From assembly GCA_965227155.1 (NCBI GenBank), contig OZ245731.1, forward strand, positions 2,852,001 to 2,916,000: a DNA stretch of 64,000 nucleotides. Direction: 5' to 3'. Of the stretch, positions 59,744 through 64,000 are shown one piece after another. The notes under the pieces are model-generated. The model was not told where the DNA came from and did not search any database. It saw nothing but the letters and a program-made list of their open reading frames with translations. Each line of letters starts with the position of its first letter. Positions within the stretch are counted from its first letter, which is position 1. The DNA comes from UBA6059 sp965227155. Its GTDB lineage: Bacteria > Bacteroidota > Bacteroidia > Cytophagales > Cyclobacteriaceae. Made by a program: the position numbers and the translations under genes.

Positions 59744-62077
59744 CTATTTCTTAGCCTTTGCTCTTCTACCACCTTTTTTCTCAGGTGTTTCTTCAGCGAT
59801 CTTTACGCATTGTTCATAGGTAAGAGATTCCGGCTCAGTACCTTTCGGAATTTTAAGGTTGCGCTTTCCAAACTTGATGTAAGGCCCATATCGTCCTTTG
59901 AGAACCTGTACATTTTCGTCTTCTTCGAAGGTCTTAATGAACCGCTCTGCATCTGCTTTCCGCTTTTCTTTTATGAGCTCTATCGCTTCATCAGCAGAGA
60001 TTTCCAAAGGGTCTTTATCTTTTGGGATGGATACAAATTTACCCTGGTGTCTGATGTAAGGACCAAACCTTCCAATAGCAGCTACCATGGTATCACCTTC
60101 AAATTCACCCACTTCTCTAGGCAATTTGAAAAGTTCAAGCGCCTCTTCCAGCGTAATGCTTTCGATGAATTGACCTTTGCGCATGCTGGTGTATTGCGGC
60201 TTTTCGTCCTCGTCGCTTTCAGGTGTTTCACCAATTTGAATCATAGGACCAAAACGACCCAACCGTGCGTATACTTTTTTACCTGATTTAGGATCAAAGC
60301 CAAGTTCCCGGGTAGTGCTGCTTACGTCAGAGCGTTTCAACTGCTCAGTGTCTTCTACCTTAGAATGGAACCCGCCGTAGAAATTCTCGATCATTTTTTC
60401 CCATTGCTTTTGGCCAAGGGCGATATCGTCAAATTCTTTTTCTACAGATGCAGTAAATTGATAATCAATGATATTGGGGAAGTGCTCCACCAAAAAGTCA
60501 TTGACAACCATGCCTACATTGGTTGGGAAGAGTTTATTACTCTCAGCACCGGTGATTTCAGTTTTTTCAGTTTTTTCGATAGCATCCTGCTTCAGAAAAT
60601 GCTCCTTATACTGTCGTTCTTTTCCTTCTCTGGACTCCTTAAGTACATAAGTCCGCTTCTGTATGGTGCTGATGGTAGGTGCATAGGTAGATGGGCGTCC
60701 AATACCCATTTCTTCAAGCTTTTTCACAAGACTTGCTTCCGTATACCTTGCTGGATGACGGCTGAAGCCTTCTTTTGCCCTCATGTGGTCAAGTGTAAGC
60801 TTTTGGCCTACTTGCAGTGGTGGAAGCATTTTTTTGTTTTCAGGCTCATCATTTTCATCGTCTGTAGACTCTATATACACTTTTAAGAAGCCATCAAACT
60901 TTACTACCTCACCGCTGGCCGTCAGGTCTTTATCCACCGTAGAAATGTCAATATGAGCGGTAGTTTTCTCTATTTGAGCATCTGCCATTTGTGAAGCGAT
61001 AGCTCGCTTCCATATCAAATCATAAAGCCGTTTTTCATTGCTACTGCCGCCGGTAGTATGATGTTCAAAATGGGTAGGTCTGATCGCTTCGTGTGCTTCC
61101 TGTGCAGAGGCAGATTTAGTTTTGAATTTTCTTGTTTGTATGTATTCATTGCCGTAAGCCTTTCCAATTTCTGCAGATGAGGCTTTCAAGGCATCTTCAG
61201 AAAGGTTTACCGAATCTGTTCTCATGTAGGTGATTTTCCCTGCTTCATAGAGCTTTTGGGCTACAGACATGGTCAGGCCCACCGGGAAGCTTAGCTTACG
61301 AGCTGCCTCTTGTTGTAAGGTAGAAGTGGTAAAGGGTGGTGCGGGTGTTTTTTTGCTTGGCTTCTTTACCAAGTCTTTAATGGTAAAATCGGCACCCTTA
61401 CAAGCTTCCAGGAAGTCAAGCGCTTCTTCCTCTGTTTTAAATTTTGAGGGTAATTCCGCCTGCAACATTTTGCCATCACCCAGATCAAATTCGGCAGTGA
61501 TCCTGTAGCTGGAAACTGGTGTGAATTTCTCAATTTCCCGCTCCCGTTCTACTACCAGCCGAACAGCTACTGACTGTACCCGACCTGCCGACAGACCAGC
61601 CTTTATTTTTTTCCAAAGAATAGGGGATAATTCAAAGCCTACCAATCTATCGAGGATGCGCCGTGCCTGCTGCGCATTCACCAAATCCAGGTCAATACCC
61701 CTTGGATTTTTTATGGCATTATCAATAGCGTTTTTCGTAATTTCCCTGAAAACTATCCGGCGTGTGTTGGCGTCTTTTAGGTTCAACGCCTCTTTTAAAT
61801 GCCATGAAATAGCTTCACCCTCACGGTCATCGTCACTTGCGAGGTAGATAGTCTCTGCATCCTTGGCTAACTTCTTCAGCTCCCTGATTACATCTTTCTT
61901 ATCCGCAGAAACCTCGTAAGTAGGCTGAAACCCATTTTTGATATCCACAGCCTTATCACCTTTTGGAAGATCTCTCACATGACCATAGCTGGAGGCTACC
62001 TTGTAGTTTTCACCAAGATATCCTTCAATGGTTTTTGCTTTTGCTGGTGACTCGACAATGACTAAGTTTTTAGGCAT
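59744..62077 (-). CDS. topA: DNA topoisomerase I
   Basis: 777 residues from ATG 62077 (frame extends 12 codons upstream). Relaxes negative supercoils through a 5'-phosphotyrosine. TOPRIM domain: LVIVESPAKAKTIEGYLG, SDDDREGE (81-88). Topo IA domains follow: GLSAGRVQSVAVRL, active-site Tyr284 in ITYMRTDSV, EAHEAIRPT, GIGRPSTYAPTI. The C-terminus has several TopoI C-terminal repeats with conserved GRFGPYI/GRYGPYI (LGRFGPMIQIG, IGRFGPYIRHQG, GRYGPYIKFG) instead of zinc fingers. Single gene. Confidence 0.97.
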   Translation of the reverse strand: MPKNLVIVESPAKAKTIEGYLGENYKVASSYGHVRDLPKGDKAVDIKNGFQPTYEVSADKKDVIRELKKLAKDAETIYLASDDDREGEAISWHLKEALNLKDANTRRIVFREITKNAIDNAIKNPRGIDLDLVNAQQARRILDRLVGFELSPILWKKIKAGLSAGRVQSVAVRLVVEREREIEKFTPVSSYRITAEFDLGDGKMLQAELPSKFKTEEEALDFLEACKGADFTIKDLVKKPSKKTPAPPFTTSTLQQEAARKLSFPVGLTMSVAQKLYEAGKITYMRTDSVNLSEDALKASSAEIGKAYGNEYIQTRKFKTKSASAQEAHEAIRPTHFEHHTTGGSSNEKRLYDLIWKRAIASQMADAQIEKTTAHIDISTVDKDLTASGEVVKFDGFLKVYIESTDDENDEPENKKMLPPLQVGQKLTLDHMRAKEGFSRHPARYTEASLVKKLEEMGIGRPSTYAPTISTIQKRTYVLKESREGKERQYKEHFLKQDAIEKTEKTEITGAESNKLFPTNVGMVVNDFLVEHFPNIIDYQFTASVEKEFDDIALGQKQWEKMIENFYGGFHSKVEDTEQLKRSDVSSTTRELGFDPKSGKKVYARLGRFGPMIQIGETPESDEDEKPQYTSMRKGQFIESITLEEALELFKLPREVGEFEGDTMVAAIGRFGPYIRHQGKFVSIPKDKDPLEISADEAIELIKEKRKADAERFIKTFEEDENVQVLKGRYGPYIKFGKRNLKIPKGTEPESLTYEQCVKIAEETPEKKGGRRAKAKK

Positions 62078-62203
62078 AATGGGTATTTTTAATTTAAGGG
62101 TGCCAAATATCAATAAATTTAGCTTACTTAAGCAAACATGAGCTAAACCGTGTAGGCGAAATTAGAACGCCATTTGGTCAAGAGTAACTGTAAAATAGGG
62201 AAA

Positions 62204-62701
62204 ATGGTTAGAAAACTTTTTTTGATAAGACATGCCGATGCAGAAGAAAGTAGTCGGGAGGTAAAAGATTTTGACAGACAACTGATGCGCATAGGATATC
62301 AGCATGCTGCCCATGTGGGTAACTACCTGGCCAACGAGTCCATACATCCTGATTTGATGATATGCAGTACTGCAGCACGAGCCCGGCAAACCGCAGAGAC
62401 TATTGCCGACCATATCAAATACGACTATTCAAGAATCCGCTATCAGGATGATCTCTACGAAGCTTCCGTGAGAATCATGCTTGGGCTTATCAATCAATTG
62501 GAGGATAATTTTAAGGTTGTGGTCATGGTAGCTCATAATCCTTCCATCTCCTTTTTGGCTGATTACCTTACTCAAGAGAACATAGGAAATATGATGCCAG
62601 CCGGTATTTGTGCCATTGAATTTGAAGGATTAGCATGGAAAGAGGTTTCTCAAAACACAGGTATTCTGAAAGCACATCTTTCTCCTGACGAATTGCAATA
62701 A
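62204..62701 (+). CDS. SixA-like phosphohistidine phosphatase
   Basis: 165 residues. Histidine-phosphatase superfamily: RHADAEE (His10 is the phospho-acceptor), second His in VAHNPSISFLADYL, QLMRIGYQHAAHVGNYL and ICSTAARARQTAETI (SixA signatures). Removes phosphate from phosphohistidine, classically on HPt domains; the target here is unknown. ATG 62204 (MVRKLFLIRHADAE) is preferred over the TTG ten codons upstream. Overlaps no gene; followed 9 nt later by the glycerate kinase gene, so possibly one operon. Confidence 0.92.
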   Translation: MVRKLFLIRHADAEESSREVKDFDRQLMRIGYQHAAHVGNYLANESIHPDLMICSTAARARQTAETIADHIKYDYSRIRYQDDLYEASVRIMLGLINQLEDNFKVVVMVAHNPSISFLADYLTQENIGNMMPAGICAIEFEGLAWKEVSQNTGILKAHLSPDELQ

Positions 62702-62710
62702 AGAATATCA

Positions 62711-63853
62711 ATGAATCAAAAAGTAATTATAGCCCCCAACGCCTTTAAAGGAGCCCTTGATGCATTTCAAGTGGCTGAGGCTATCAGTAGCGGTTTAAAG
62801 TTGAGTCACCTTTCAAATGAGCATGAGATCTTACCTATTGCGGATGGAGGTGATGGCACCCTGGAGGTTTTAGTAGGCTTTTTTCAAGGCACATATATTA
62901 CCTGCCAGGTCGATGATCCACTTGGCAGGCCCATACAGGCAAAATTTGGATTGATAGAAGATGGAAAGACTGCCATTATTGAGATGGCTGCCGCCTCGGG
63001 CATTCGACATTTGAAGGAGCATGAATTAAATCCACTGAAAGCCAGCACTACCGGTACGGGCCAGCTGATCCGAGAAGCTTTAGATCGAAAAGTTGATGAA
63101 GTAATCATTACCCTAGGAGGGAGTGCTACTGTCGATGGTGCCTTGGGGATGCTGCAGGAATTGGGTTTAGAAGTTTTTGATAAAGATGGAAAAGCTTTGA
63201 TGGGCAATGGTAAAAACCTTTGGGAAATTTCAAGAATCAATTTGGAACCACTCCAAAAACGGGTAGGCAAAACTAGGTTTACACTTTTATGCGATGTTGA
63301 TAATCCGCTATTGGGTGAGAAAGGTGCGGCTGCCGTATTTGGACCTCAAAAAGGTGCCACCCCGGCGATGGTACCAATGCTGGAAAGTGGATTGAAAAAC
63401 TTCAGTCAAGTTACCAAGCAAGTAACCGGCATAGAAGTCGGTACTATGCCCCACGGTGGCGCCGCAGGTGGATGTGCAGCCTTTCTGCATGCTTATCTTG
63501 GTGCGCAAATTGTAGATGGTGCAGCATTTTTGCTTGATAAAATGGGGTTTGAAAATAAAATGAAAGACAGTACTATACTGATCACTGCCGAGGGCCGTAT
63601 CGATGAGCAAACCCGGCATGGGAAGGGTCCGTATTCGGTTGCCAAAAAAGCCCATGACGAGGGGTTGTTCGTAGTAGCACTGGCAGGTCAGATTGCTGCT
63701 GATTTTAACATTAGCGAATACCCCGCTTTTGATGTTGTTTTTCCTATTGGCGCAGGGCCATCCAGCCTTGATGAAGCGATTGAAAAGACGGCCTTAAACC
63801 TGAAGCGTACAGCTACACAAATTGGCAATTTATTGGCGGCCCAAATCGGCTAA
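62711..63853 (+). CDS. glxK: Glycerate kinase (GlxK-type)
   Basis: 380 residues. Phosphorylates D-glycerate to 2-phosphoglycerate. Signatures of the bacterial glycerate-kinase family: NAFKGALDAFQVAEAI, PIADGGDGTLEVL, IEMAAASGIRHLKEHELNP, TTGTGQLIREALDRK, LGGSATVDGALGMLQELG, GPQKGATPAMV, TEGRIDEQTRHGKGP (AEGRID). Length about 380 is usual. Its 3' end overlaps the convergent thioredoxin-like gene by 24 nt. Confidence 0.94.
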   Translation: MNQKVIIAPNAFKGALDAFQVAEAISSGLKLSHLSNEHEILPIADGGDGTLEVLVGFFQGTYITCQVDDPLGRPIQAKFGLIEDGKTAIIEMAAASGIRHLKEHELNPLKASTTGTGQLIREALDRKVDEVIITLGGSATVDGALGMLQELGLEVFDKDGKALMGNGKNLWEISRINLEPLQKRVGKTRFTLLCDVDNPLLGEKGAAAVFGPQKGATPAMVPMLESGLKNFSQVTKQVTGIEVGTMPHGGAAGGCAAFLHAYLGAQIVDGAAFLLDKMGFENKMKDSTILITAEGRIDEQTRHGKGPYSVAKKAHDEGLFVVALAGQIAADFNISEYPAFDVVFPIGAGPSSLDEAIEKTALNLKRTATQIGNLLAAQIG

Positions 63854-64000
63854 AAACTTCCTGAAAGATTCACTATTGTATTTGGCCATGCCCTCGCGTT
63901 GGAGGACGATTTCATTCTGCCGGTTCAAAACAAATGTAGTGGGAATGGCTTCATAAGCAAATGTAGGAGGTATACCTCCTTCTATCGTGTAAACCGGAAA
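63830..64000 (-). CDS. Thioredoxin-like (TlpA/AhpC-type) protein, C-terminal part
   Basis: Partial: enters at the right edge and ends with TAA at 63832-63830; 56 residues. The end of a thioredoxin fold is visible: YEAIPTTFVLNRQNEIVLQREG (cis-Pro at IPTTFV, then a strand, then Gly) followed by the last helix SESFRKFLADLG. Fits TlpA/ResA-type periplasmic thiol-disulfide oxidoreductases; the CxxC motif is outside the window. Overlaps the 3' end of the glycerate kinase gene. Confidence 0.75.
   Translation of the reverse strand, partial: FPVYTIEGGIPPTFAYEAIPTTFVLNRQNEIVLQREGMAKYNSESFRKFLADLGRQ

Noticed and set aside
1..64000. CRISPR array, tRNA, rRNA, tmRNA or prophage
   Set aside because: No spaced direct repeats, no cloverleaf-like GTTCAAATC segments and no phage structural genes were recognised by eye; a tRNAscan/Infernal run would settle this.

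Overview
The window looks like chromosomal DNA of a Bacteroidota, most likely a marine or soil Cytophagales (Fulvivirga/Marivirga-like; genus not determinable by eye). The signs are: secreted proteins ending in type IX secretion (T9SS) sorting tails; Bacteroidota-typical families (DUF4249, DUF1571, DUF2027-Smr, TamB beside TsaD, LytS/LytTR, TPR-histidine kinases); weak Shine-Dalgarno sequences; and a TTTG-N17-TAnnTTTG promoter. It is mainly core chromosome with one small accessory island (about 46.8-48.6 kb). I saw no tRNA, rRNA operon, CRISPR array, prophage or intact insertion sequence.

Layout. 0-3.6 kb: a truncated lipoprotein gene, a LuxE-family acyl-protein synthetase, a 42-residue lipoprotein, an NtrC-like regulator without DNA-binding domain, and the RNase P RNA gene directly upstream of it. 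3.6-13.3 kb: an operon tamB - photolyase - Smr protein on the minus strand, starting almost back-to-back with tsaD - smpB - a dead NlpC/P60-like protein - HNH endonuclease on the plus strand. 13.3-16 kb: an NtrC-type regulator and its histidine kinase. 16-25 kb: a CAP-domain protein, three peptidases (M28, M20, S9), a PepSY-like lipoprotein, a putative beta-barrel, and a GNAT - FkbM - HAD operon. 25-31.6 kb: a LytS/LytTR pair, an MDR oxidoreductase behind a long palindrome, YqhA- and RDD-family membrane proteins, an SRPBCC/GyrI-like protein and an ATP-grasp protein.

31.6-38.5 kb: two paralogous small secreted proteins behind LacI-type operator-like sites, an NAD(P)-binding protein, a DUF1571 protein, a GH32 fructan hydrolase, and an SDR/TetR pair sharing candidate operators. 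38.5-46.7 kb: a large S8 protease with a T9SS tail preceded by a small lipoprotein that resembles the protease's own propeptide, then NDH-2, a DUF4249 lipoprotein, phosphofructokinase and two small hypothetical genes. 46.8-48.6 kb: a RelE/ParE-type toxin-antitoxin pair between two decayed copies of the 3' end of a REP-associated (IS200-like) transposase, with palindromic repeats. 48.6-64 kb: a 1681-residue LRR/SprB-repeat adhesin-like protein, a TPR kinase and LuxR-type regulator, a sortilin-like BNR-repeat protein, topA, a SixA-like phosphatase, glycerate kinase and a truncated thioredoxin-like gene.

The strongest candidates for something undescribed are the free-standing propeptide-like lipoprotein beside the S8 protease, the operator-linked pair of paralogous secreted proteins, and the NlpC/P60 protein that has lost its catalytic residues.
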